Source: Chromobacterium sp. IIBBL 290-4
GTDB lineage: Bacteria > Pseudomonadota > Gammaproteobacteria > Burkholderiales > Chromobacteriaceae
Direction: 5' to 3'
DNA: 64,000 nt
Assembly (NCBI RefSeq): GCF_024207115.1
Contig: NZ_CP100128.1
Coordinates: 4,650,001-4,714,000 of the forward strand
The number at the start of each line of letters is the position of its first letter. Position 1 is the first letter of the stretch. Both the position numbers and the translations under genes were made by a program. A model generated the notes under the pieces. That model was not told the origin of the DNA. It made no database searches and was given only the letters and a program-made list of their open reading frames with translations. Of the stretch, positions 9,597 to 18,400 are shown piece after piece.

Positions 9597-10310
9597 TTAT
9601 TGGGTCACGTAGAAATTGTTGCTGTAGCGGTTAGGCGCCTGCATGGCGGCCGGCGCGGCCGTGGCCGGCACCACCTTGGTGGCGCCGCAATTGCCTTCCG
9701 GACACTGCGCGCCGACGGCGCCGGTTTCCTGCGCCGCGCGCATCACGCTGCCGGACTTGTCGAATACATTGCGGAACTGCTTGTAGAATTCCTGATCCAG
9801 CGTGATTTCAGCTATCGCCTCGCTGGTCCCGTCCGGCTTCATCGTAGTGGATACGATCACCACGCCGCGCAGATAGGCATCGACATAAGCGCGGAAGCTA
9901 TCGCTGGTGGCGATCATGTTCGACACCGTGCTGTTGCCCACCAGGCGCATGCCCTGCACCTGTTCCGCTATCGAACGGAAAGCGTCCAGCCGCGCCGCCC
10001 GCATCGCCAGCAGCTTGCGCTGAGACGGCGTCAGGCTATTGGTATAAGGCGCCGCGCCGGTGCCGCTGACCCGCACGATGATGGGCTGGAAGGGATTGAC
10101 CTCCTTGATCACCACCTTCACCTCTTCGCCGCTCGCGCCTTCGCTGCCGGAGCCAACATAGCCCACGCCGCTAGGCGTCATGCCCGACTCTCTCGCCGGC
10201 GAAGAACCCATGGACGGCGAAGAGTGCGGTTGCTGGGGCATCGAACAGGCGGACAAGGCCGCCGCCAGCAACACGGGCGCAAAACGGGACAGACAACGGG
10301 CAGTTTTCAT
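9597..10310 (-). CDS. flgP: LPP20-family outer-membrane lipoprotein, FlgP-like
   Basis: Lipoprotein of 237 residues. The signal ends in the lipobox LSAC at residues 19-22, then a low-complexity Ser/Pro linker of about 40 residues, then an LPP20 domain (LLAMRAARLDAFRSIAEQVQ; SFRAYVDAYLRGVVIVSTTM). FlgP lipoproteins belong to the outer-membrane basal-body ring with FlgO and FlgT. I chose the ATG at 10310 because the lipoprotein signal begins there; longer in-frame starts would bury it. FlgO is not next to it in this window. Forms a two-gene operon with flgT. Confidence 0.78.
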   Translation of the reverse strand: MKTARCLSRFAPVLLAAALSACSMPQQPHSSPSMGSSPARESGMTPSGVGYVGSGSEGASGEEVKVVIKEVNPFQPIIVRVSGTGAAPYTNSLTPSQRKLLAMRAARLDAFRSIAEQVQGMRLVGNSTVSNMIATSDSFRAYVDAYLRGVVIVSTTMKPDGTSEAIAEITLDQEFYKQFRNVFDKSGSVMRAAQETGAVGAQCPEGNCGATKVVPATAAPAAMQAPNRYSNNFYVTQ

Positions 10311-10423
10311 GGCAGTTACCGATAGATATTGATGGAATGGTATGAACCATTCTCGCGACTCGTCAACCCGAACATCGGCCGCGCGCCATGAAACTTGAGA
10401 TTTTTCCGGCATCGCCCTGCCCG

Positions 10424-11338
10424 TCACGCATGCGTCTGCTCGGCGCGGCTCATTTGCCGGGCGGAAGAAAAGCCCGCCGCCAAAGCCGCCTTTTCCTTGC
10501 CCCAGCCCGCGGTTTGCCATTGTCTGGCCAGCGCCAGCCGCAAGGCGCGATGGTAATCCAGCGCGGACACGCCAGCCTGCTCGCGGAACAAGCGGGTCAA
10601 ATGGCGGGCGCTGACATGCACTCTATCGGCCAATTCCGCCAGGGGCCAATCGCGCACCGGATCGGAGCAGATCAAATCCTGCGCCCGATGCAAGGCCGGG
10701 TGCAGATGGTTGCGCCAGGCCAGCCATGGCGACAACTCCGGGTCTTGCGGCGAGCGGCGGAAATACACCACCATCTCGCGCGCTACCGAGCGGGCGATGG
10801 CCGGATCGAAACGCTCGCCTATCAAATGCAGGGCCAGATCGATGCCGGCGGTGATGCCGGCGCTGCTGTAACGGCCGCCATCCTGCACGAACACGCGGTT
10901 TTCCAGCACTCTGGCGGCAGGCGCCAAGTCCCGCAAGCGGGAAATCAAGGTATGGTGGCTGGTGCAAGCGCGGTCATCGAACAAACCGGCCTCGGCCAAC
11001 AGCAAGCTGCCGGAGCATACGCCAGCCCAGCTCAAATCAGACCGCGCCTTGAAGCCCGCCAGCCAGGAGACCACGCGGCGGGCGTCCGGCTTGGCGTAGG
11101 CGATGGCGGACGGCGTAGATCCCGGCGCCACCACCAGACAGCCGACGGGCAGATCGTCCGGCAAGGGCTCGACTCGCGCCAGCGCCAGTCCCAAAGAAGT
11201 GCCGGCCTCCGCTGCCGGCCCTATAAATCGCAGCTTAAGCGGCGCGCCGAACTCCGCGGCCAAACGGAACGCCTCCGCCGGTCCGGCCAGATCCAGCAAC
11301 AACACGTCCGGCGGCAGGACAAAACACACCTCAAGCAC
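10424..11338 (-). CDS. GlxA-family AraC-type regulator with DJ-1/PfpI domain
   Basis: Transcriptional regulator of about 304 residues. The N-terminal half is a DJ-1/PfpI-like ligand domain (FVLPPDVLLLDLAGPAEAFR, then WAGVCSGSLLLAEAGLF with the nucleophile-elbow cysteine). The C-terminal 100 residues hold the double helix-turn-helix of AraC (LAELADRVHVSARHLTRLFR; the family-typical second helix is GFSSARQMSRA). The best start is a GTG at 11338 that overlaps the stop of the EamA gene by a few bases, implying translational coupling; an ATG 15 codons upstream also exists. Likely controls this small operon; ligand unknown. Confidence 0.87.
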   Translation of the reverse strand: MLEVCFVLPPDVLLLDLAGPAEAFRLAAEFGAPLKLRFIGPAAEAGTSLGLALARVEPLPDDLPVGCLVVAPGSTPSAIAYAKPDARRVVSWLAGFKARSDLSWAGVCSGSLLLAEAGLFDDRACTSHHTLISRLRDLAPAARVLENRVFVQDGGRYSSAGITAGIDLALHLIGERFDPAIARSVAREMVVYFRRSPQDPELSPWLAWRNHLHPALHRAQDLICSDPVRDWPLAELADRVHVSARHLTRLFREQAGVSALDYHRALRLALARQWQTAGWGKEKAALAAGFSSARQMSRAEQTHA

Positions 11339-12236
11339 GGCTGGCCACCAAGGCGCGCCAGCCTGAAACCAGCCGCCCGCCAAACACCGACGCCGCCAAA
11401 CCGGCCATCAGCATGCCGCTGCCGGCCATCTGCGCCAGGCTCAGGCTTTCGCCCAGCAATAAATGGGAGGCGATCAAGCCCACCACCGGCACCAGCAAGG
11501 AAAACGGCGCCACCTTGCCGGCCGCGTGGCGGGTCAGCAAGCGGCTCCACAAGCCATAGCCGAACATCGACGCCACCACCGCCAGATAGACCACCGCGAA
11601 CAGCGATTGCGGATTGAAGCCGCGCAAGGCGGCCAGAATCTGCTCGCCGCCTTCCAATTGCCAGGACAGCAGCAGAAATGGGATAGGCGGAATCAAGCTC
11701 GACCAGATCACCAAGCCCAGCGGCGCGACACGGTATCCGGCCCGCCCCATGGCGCGCACCACCACATTGGACGCCGCCCAGCTGGACGCGCCGGCGATGG
11801 TCAGGCCAAAGCCCAGCGCTGTCATGCCGCCGCCCTTGCCGGCGCCGATCAGCGCCAGTCCCAGCAAGGCCAAGGCCGCGCCTATCAGCTGGCTGCGCTG
11901 CCAGCGCTCATCCAGAAACACGCGGGCGAACAACAGGGTGAAGAACGCTTGCGACTGCAGCACCACCGAGGCCAAACCCGCCGGCATGCCCAGCTTGATG
12001 GCGGTGAACAGGCAGCCGAACTGGCCCACGCCCACCGTCAAGCCATACAAGGCCAGATAGCGCCAGGGCAAGGCCGGCCGCTTGATGAAAAACACCGCCG
12101 GGAAAGCCACCAGGCTGAAACGCAGCGCGCCCAGCAGCAAAGGCGGCACCCCGGCCACGCCCCACTTGATCACCACGAAATTGACGCCCCAGGCCACCAC
12201 GATGGCCAGCGCCTGGATCACGTCAATCAGCGGCAT
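11331..12236 (-). CDS. EamA/DMT-family transporter
   Basis: Inner-membrane protein of 301 residues with about ten hydrophobic helices arranged as two EamA repeats (VIQALAIVVAWGVNFVVIKW in the first; MTALGFGLTIAGASSWAASN at the start of the second). Members export amino acids or other small metabolites. It overlaps the following GlxA-type regulator gene by 8 bases and the preceding DUF1737-like gene by 14, so the three are one tight operon. The substrate is not identifiable. Confidence 0.9.
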   Translation of the reverse strand: MPLIDVIQALAIVVAWGVNFVVIKWGVAGVPPLLLGALRFSLVAFPAVFFIKRPALPWRYLALYGLTVGVGQFGCLFTAIKLGMPAGLASVVLQSQAFFTLLFARVFLDERWQRSQLIGAALALLGLALIGAGKGGGMTALGFGLTIAGASSWAASNVVVRAMGRAGYRVAPLGLVIWSSLIPPIPFLLLSWQLEGGEQILAALRGFNPQSLFAVVYLAVVASMFGYGLWSRLLTRHAAGKVAPFSLLVPVVGLIASHLLLGESLSLAQMAGSGMLMAGLAASVFGGRLVSGWRALVASRA

Positions 12237-12435
12237 GGCTCGCCCCCGGCCACAATACCGGCTGCGCCACGATCACCCTTTCTCCGTTGAAGGTGGCGGC
12301 CGGCGAACCATGCAGCCGATAGCCCAGCGCCAGCGCTTCGCTGACGCGGCGGCAAAATGCCGCGTCGTCGGGTCCGGTCAGCAGGCGATAGACGGGCAAG
12401 CCCTCCGGCGGCGAAAGACTGAATGGCTGGGACAT
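12223..12435 (-). CDS. Small DUF1737-like protein
   Basis: Protein of 70 residues matching the DUF1737 pattern YRLLTGPDDAAFCRRVSEAL, then LGYRLHGSPAATFNGERVIV and a VAQPVLW ending. The fold is expected to be a small alpha/beta domain; function is unknown in the family. A good AAGGA ribosome site precedes the ATG. It overlaps the start of the EamA transporter by 14 bases, so it is expressed with it. No signal peptide or membrane segment. Confidence 0.75.
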   Translation of the reverse strand: MSQPFSLSPPEGLPVYRLLTGPDDAAFCRRVSEALALGYRLHGSPAATFNGERVIVAQPVLWPGASHAAD

Positions 12436-12491
12436 GGCAATTCCTTATTGAAATAAACAGGGGTCGAAGCACACCTTATGCCATGACGGCG

Positions 12492-13061
12492 TCAAACCGC
12501 AAGCGCGCCGGCCGCTTCCATTCTTTGCAAGGCCTGCTCCACCGTCACGATGGTCGCGAAGCGCCCCGCCAACACCAGCTCGGTCCGCTCCCGCAGCTCG
12601 GCTGCGCTATATACGCGGCCGCTGAGCGGATGGGTCATGGCAAAAGTCAGGGTCGCCTCGGTGACGTAATCCACCTCGTAACCCAGATCGGACGCCACCC
12701 GCGCGGTGGTTTCGCAGCACTGTTCGGTGCGGATGCCGGAAATCATCAATCTTCGGATGCCGCGCGCCTGCAGCCAGGGCTGCAAGCCGGACTCCGTCAA
12801 GGCGTTATGCACATGCTTGATGAAGGTGGTCGCCGGCTGATGCCTCAGCCAGGCTTGCGGCTTCACCAGGCCCGACTCCAGCCGGAACGGCTCGTCGCCG
12901 TCGGTATGCAGGATATTGATCACCGGCGCGCCGCGCGCCTCGGCCCCGGCGATCAGCGCCAGTTGCGCCTCGCGGTAAGGCGGCAGCTCGCCCTCGTCCC
13001 AATAGGGCCGATGCAAAAACGAATCCTGCACATCGATGACCAACAAAGCTGTCTGTCCCAT
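12492..13061 (-). CDS. Isochorismatase-family cysteine hydrolase
   Basis: Cytoplasmic hydrolase of 189 residues. The expected catalytic triad is visible: Asp in ALLVIDVQDSF (residue 10), Lys in TTFIKHVHNAL (about 114), and Cys in ISGIRTEQCCETTAR (about 150). Members hydrolyse amides such as nicotinamide, N-carbamoyl compounds or isochorismate; the actual substrate is not evident. A clear GGAGAGG ribosome site fixes the start. It lies upstream of, and in the same direction as, the DUF1737-EamA-GlxA genes, and may be the first gene of that operon. Confidence 0.87.
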   Translation of the reverse strand: MGQTALLVIDVQDSFLHRPYWDEGELPPYREAQLALIAGAEARGAPVINILHTDGDEPFRLESGLVKPQAWLRHQPATTFIKHVHNALTESGLQPWLQARGIRRLMISGIRTEQCCETTARVASDLGYEVDYVTEATLTFAMTHPLSGRVYSAAELRERTELVLAGRFATIVTVEQALQRMEAAGALAV

Positions 13062-13161
13062 ATCGCCTCTCCTTGGCTGCGCTAAACATGGACCTCATGC
13101 TAAACGGCGGGCGATCAGGAAATAAGGCCATTCCCGGACAAGACAGCGTCAAAAAAGGACA

Positions 13162-13779
13162 TCACACTCCACCATGCCAGGCTGCGCCCAGCTCATCGAC
13201 AAGCAGCCACAATGCCGTCGCCGCCATCAAGCCGCCCATGGTCAGGTTGTAAGCCAGCAAGGCGCGCGGCGAGCCCAGCCAGCGGCGCAAGCGCTCGCCG
13301 GCATACGCCCAGACGCTGATGCAAGGCAGATTCACCAGGGCGAACACCAGCGCCAACAGCAAAGCGGCGGCCAGCTTGCCATTGCCGCCCGGCATGAACA
13401 GGATGGACGCGTTCAACACCATTACCCACGCCTTGGGATTGAGCCACTGGAACAAGGCCGCGCCGACAAAACCCAGCGGCCTGGCTTGCTCACGCCCCTC
13501 CGGCTGGCCGGCGCGGGCGATCTTCCAGGACAGCCACAGCAAATATCCGCAGCCCACCGCCGCCAGCCCCAGCCGCCAGGAAGCCAGCCAGCCCATCGCC
13601 TGCGCCAGCAGCAAGGCGACGATGAACACCTGCAAGGCGCAGCCCAGGCTGATGCCCAACAAATGCGGCACGGTGCGGCGGAAGCCGAAATTGACGCCGG
13701 ACGACGCCAGCATCAGGTTGTTGGGCCCCGGCGTGATCGACATCAGGGCGACATAAGACAGCAAGGCAAACTCAGGCAT
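13162..13779 (-). CDS. LysE-family amino-acid exporter
   Basis: Inner-membrane exporter of 205 residues with about six hydrophobic helices. The N-terminal family signature SITPGPNNLMLASSGVNFG is intact. I place the start at 13779 (MPEFALLSYVALMS), directly at the first membrane helix, instead of an upstream in-frame ATG. It is divergent from the MocR regulator, a common arrangement in which the regulator switches the exporter on. The exported amino acid is unknown. Confidence 0.92.
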   Translation of the reverse strand: MPEFALLSYVALMSITPGPNNLMLASSGVNFGFRRTVPHLLGISLGCALQVFIVALLLAQAMGWLASWRLGLAAVGCGYLLWLSWKIARAGQPEGREQARPLGFVGAALFQWLNPKAWVMVLNASILFMPGGNGKLAAALLLALVFALVNLPCISVWAYAGERLRRWLGSPRALLAYNLTMGGLMAATALWLLVDELGAAWHGGV

Positions 13780-13910
13780 AGCGCGCTCCACATAGCAAAC
13801 CGCGGAGAGCGACAAGCCTCCGCGCAAACACCATGCTAAGCGCAGCGCCGCAATGGATACAGAATCAAAAATAGAGAATTGATCTGGTTACAGATAGGAC
13901 TTTTCAAGCA

Positions 13911-13945
13911 CTGTCACCCTACTCTATGATGACAGCTGTCACCCT
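13911..13945. promoter_or_regulatory. Direct repeat in the LysE/MocR intergenic region
   Basis: CTGTCACCCT occurs at 13911-13920 and again at 13936-13945, 25 bases apart. The second copy overlaps a perfect palindrome TGACAGCTGTCA at 13930-13941. MocR regulators often bind direct repeats near their own promoter, so this is a reasonable operator for control of both divergent genes. Binding is inferred. Confidence 0.45.
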
Positions 13946-13959
13946 TCTCCCGAGCCGCC

Positions 13960-15402
13960 ATGACCAGCAGCGCCTCTACCTTGTATCAGCAGCTCGCCGA
14001 CGATCTGTCGCTGGCGATCAGTCGCGGCACCCTGCAGCCGGGCGCCCGCCTGCCCTCGGTGCGCCGCACCGCCCACAGCCGCCAGCTCAGCCTCAACACC
14101 GTGGTCAGCGCCTACCGGGTGCTGGAAGACCGGGGGCTGATCGAGGCCAGGCCGCAATCGGGCTATTTCGTCCGCGCCCGCCTGCCCTCGCCGGCGCGCC
14201 AGACCGGCACCGAAAGCAGCCCGGCCTCGCCCACCAAGAACGCGGTGCTGGATCTGATCGGCACCGTGCTGCAGGCGCAGCAGACCGATGGCTTCATCGA
14301 CCTGGCCCTGGCCTGTCCGCGCGGCGGCGACTTCTATCCCGGCAACAAGCTGGCGCGGCTGATGGGGCAGATCCTGCGCCGCCAGCCCGGCATGGTCAGC
14401 ACCTACGCCTTGCCGCCGGGCTCGGAGCGGCTGCGCACCCAGATCGCCCGCCGCGGCATGGACCTGGGGATGGCGCTGCAGCCGGACAACATCATCCTCA
14501 CCCACGGCTGCATGGAAGCGCTGCAACTGGCGCTGCGCGCCGTCACCCGCCATGGCGACGCGGTGGGGCTGGAATCGCCCACCTATTTCAACCTGCTGCC
14601 CTTGCTGGCCAGTTTGGGACTGAAGGCGGTGGAGATTCCCACCGACCCGCAAACCGGCCTGTCGATAGACGCGGTGGAAGTGCTGCTGGAGGAAAAACGC
14701 ATCCAGGCGCTGGTGGCCATGCCCAATGTCCACAATCCGCTGGGCTGCTGCATGCCGCTGGAAAACAAGAAGCGGCTGGCGCGGCTGGTCAACCGCCACC
14801 AAGTGCCCTTGATCGAGGACGCGCTGTACGCCGAGCTGCAATTCGCCGATACGCTGGCGCCGGCGGTGAAGGCATTCGATGAAGACGGCTGGATCATCGT
14901 CTGCGCCAGCTACACCAAGACGCTGGCGCCGGATTTCCGCATCGGCTGGATGGAGGGCGGCCGTTTCGACGCCGCGCTGCGCAAGCTGAAGTTCGCCTCC
15001 ACCGTGGCCCAGCCGGCGGTATTGGCGGAAACGCTGGGCGCGTTTCTGGAATCCGGCGGCTACGATCACCATCTGCGCTCATTGAAGCGCCGTTACGCCT
15101 CGCACGTGGAAAAAGTGCGCGGCCTGATCGCCCGCCACTTCCCGCCCGGCACCCATGCCACCCAGCCGCAAGGCGGCTTTCTGATCTGGCTGGAATTGCC
15201 GGAAGGCTGCGACAGCGTGGCGCTGTTCCACGCCGCCATGGCCGAGAAGATCAGCCTGATCCCCGGTCCGCTGAGCTCGCCCGGCGGGCGCTACCGCAAC
15301 GCGCTGCGGCTGTCCTGCTGCTATCCATTGGATGAGCGCTACCTGGCGGCCCTGACCCGCGTCGGCCAACTCGCCTGCCAACAGGCGGCCGCGCCGGCAT
15401 GA
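13960..15402 (+). CDS. MocR-type regulator (GntR helix-turn-helix fused to aminotransferase fold)
   Basis: Protein of 480 residues. Residues 1-75 are a GntR winged helix (LYQQLADDLSLAISRGTLQP, RLPSVRRTAHSRQLSLNTVV). From about residue 110 there is a class I aminotransferase fold; the PLP-lysine lies in CASYTKTLAPDFRIGW, with the preceding MPNVHNPLGCCMP and EDALYAEL motifs. Such proteins sense PLP or amino acids instead of catalysing. The gene is divergent from the LysE exporter and separated from it by a repeat-bearing intergenic region, so exporter control is likely. Confidence 0.92.
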   Translation: MTSSASTLYQQLADDLSLAISRGTLQPGARLPSVRRTAHSRQLSLNTVVSAYRVLEDRGLIEARPQSGYFVRARLPSPARQTGTESSPASPTKNAVLDLIGTVLQAQQTDGFIDLALACPRGGDFYPGNKLARLMGQILRRQPGMVSTYALPPGSERLRTQIARRGMDLGMALQPDNIILTHGCMEALQLALRAVTRHGDAVGLESPTYFNLLPLLASLGLKAVEIPTDPQTGLSIDAVEVLLEEKRIQALVAMPNVHNPLGCCMPLENKKRLARLVNRHQVPLIEDALYAELQFADTLAPAVKAFDEDGWIIVCASYTKTLAPDFRIGWMEGGRFDAALRKLKFASTVAQPAVLAETLGAFLESGGYDHHLRSLKRRYASHVEKVRGLIARHFPPGTHATQPQGGFLIWLELPEGCDSVALFHAAMAEKISLIPGPLSSPGGRYRNALRLSCCYPLDERYLAALTRVGQLACQQAAAPA

Positions 15403-15488
15403 CAATCTCTTGGTTTTTGCGGCATCGCGCCTAACAATGAAAGATATGCCGTTCTGGCGAACGCTGTTCATGGCCAACCGGGAGGAGC

Positions 15489-18400
15489 ATGTCGATCTTC
15501 AGCTGGCGCGAGGCCTACCGCACCGGTCACGCCGAAACGGACCAGACGCATCGCCAGTTTCTGGAAAAACTGGACCGCCTCAAAGAGGCCTATGTCGCCG
15601 GCGCGCCGCCCTTCGAGCTGGATGCGCTGCTGAGCGAGGCCATAGGCTACGCCAGCAGCCATTTCGACAGCTCGCCCCCCGGCGACCCGCCAGACTGGCG
15701 CGCCCTCCCCGGCTGGCTGGATGCGCAGGCCAAACGCATCCCCGGCGCGGAAGGCGCCGCGGGCTTGCTGGAAGACGCCAGCCGGGAAATCGAATCCCGG
15801 CTGCGCAGTTTGGCCGAAAGCCTGCCCGGCCTGCTGTGGATCACCTTCACCACCGACGAGCGCATCGTCTGCTCCCGCCATTGGCATCAGCTGTTCGCCC
15901 ACTCTCCCGCTCCGCCTTTGCCCCTCTGGGATGAGGCCATTCACCCCGACGATCGGGAACGGCGCCGCCAAACGATAGCGCATGCGCTGAAAACAGGCTT
16001 GGGGTTTCAGCTCGCCTATCGCTTGCGCGCCGAGGCGCAGCCGCTTTTCTGGGTCAAGGAAATCGCCACGCCCCGGCTGAAACAGGATGGCTGCTATCTG
16101 CGCTTTTGCCTGGACATCAGCGCGGAGCATCAGCGCGAAGAGTCGCTGGAAGGCATGCTGACGCAGCAGGACGGCAAGCTCAAGCAAACCGCCACCCAAT
16201 TGCAGCTGATGAAATTGCTGCTCGAAGAAACCGACTTGCTCAAGGCGATGCAAACCGCCTGCCAATTGCTGCCGGCATGCTTGCGCCACCCCCAGTACGC
16301 GGCGGCCCGGATCCGTTATGGCGCGCTACAATCCGCCAGCAGCGGATTCCGCGAACAAGACGCCATGCTGAGCCTGCCGCTCTTCGAAGGCGGCGCCGAA
16401 TCCGGCGAGATCGCCTTATGCTATCCCCGCCATCCCGATGGCAGCGCCGGCGCGCCGGCATTCGACGAAGAAGAGCGCCTGCGGTTCCGCCAACTGACGG
16501 ACCTGCTCAGTCTGATCCTGCCCAGGCTGAAAGACGCGCGCCAAGCCGGGCGATGGCGAGACGAGCTAGGCCAGGCGCTGGAACATGCCGCCGACGCCAT
16601 CATCCTGACCACGCCGCAGGGCCTGTGCCGCTACGCCAACGCGGCCGCCCGCTCGCTCACCGGCTACGACAACGACGCCTTGGCCCAATTGCCCTTGGCC
16701 AAACTATGCCCGGCCCAGGCTGCCTTCGCGCAGTGGCGCGAAATCAGCGAACTGCCGCCGCAGGGCAAACTGCTGAGCGAATGGACGCTGCAAAGCCAGG
16801 ATCGCCAGCTATTCGATGTCGAGATTCATGCCGTTCGCCTGCCCGACGGCGGCTGCCTGGCCAGTTTTCGCGACATTGCCGGGCGCAAGCGGCGCGAAGC
16901 CGCCCTGCAAGAATCCGAAACGCGGCTGCGCGCCATGGTCGAAGCCATTCACGACGCCATCATCGTCATGGAGGGGCCCGCGCTGACGCCCGTTTACGCC
17001 AATCCGGCGATTTTCGACCTGCTGGGGATGCCGGAGCCGCGGCTGGAACAGCTCGACATGACGCGCCTGCTGCCGCCTGAGCTGCTGCAGAAGATCCGCC
17101 AATGCCAAGACCGGCAAACCCTGCCGCTGGACAGCGCCGCCATTTTGCGCAAGCCGGATGGCAAATCCTTGCATGCCGACCTGCGCATTTCGCCGCTATT
17201 CGACTCCGGGCGTCAGCTGCTGATGCTGGTGGCGCATGACGTCACCGACCGGCGGGAGGCCGAGCAACTGCTCAAGCGCCATCTGGACATCCTGTCCCTG
17301 CTCTCCTCGATGACCGACGAGCTGTCCCGGCTGGAGATCGACAGCCTGTGGGAGCGGATGGGCGACATGCTGGAGCGGGTGGGGCGTTTTCTCGGCGCCG
17401 ACAGCTGCTTTTTGCTGCAGCCCGCGCAAGCCGGCAATATTTTGGCCTACACCCATGAGTGGAGCGCGTCCCCGGCGACGCCCCAGCGCCGCCAGCTGAC
17501 GCTGGAGCGCCACAAGCTTTATTGGCTGGAATCCCAGCTCCGCCACAACGGCATTCTGGCCATCAACGATGCCCGCTCCCTGCCGCCAGAAGCCGAGGCG
17601 GCCACGGAGGCCTTGCGGCGGCTGGACAGCGCCGCCATCATGCTGGCGCCCATCCGCCAGCATGGCGAACTGCGGGGCATCCTGGCGGCCGACTGCAAAA
17701 ACGCCCCGCGGCAATGGCTGTGGCTGGAAGGCAGAATGCTGCAATCCGTGGCCGACATCCTGGCCAACTGGATAGAAAAATACCTGCGCAACCGGGAGCT
17801 GGACGACAACCGCCGCCGCCTGATCGAAGCCCAGCGCATCGCCCAAGTCGGCAATTGGGAATGGGAGCCCCGCCAAGACAAACTGTTCTGGTCGGAGCAA
17901 ACCTACGCTATCCTCGGCCTTGCCGCCGGGCAGCAACACATCAGCTACGAGTTGCTGCGCCAGATGGTGCATGCCGAAGACCTCCCCGCCGCGCGCCATG
18001 CCTTCCGCCGCGCGCTGCGGCGGCTGGCGCCTTTCTCGCTGGAATTGCGGATTCTGCGCAGCGGCGGCGAAGAACGCATCGTGCGCGTGCAGGCCATCAT
18101 CGAATCCCGCGACAAGCGCCACGCCAGCCGCATCGCCGGCACCGTGCAGGACATCACTGAAAGCAAGCGGCTGGAGATGCGTTTGCGCCAGTCGGCCACC
18201 GTCTATGAAAACACGGTGGAAGGCGTGATCATCACCGATCGCCAAACCCGCATCCTAGATGTCAACCGCGCCTTCAGCGACATCACCGGCTACAGCCGCG
18301 ACGAAATCATCGGCCTGACGCCGGCCACGCTCAACTCGGGCCAACACGACCAGCGTTTTTACCAGGACATGTGGCAAAGCATACGGGCCACCGGCACCTG

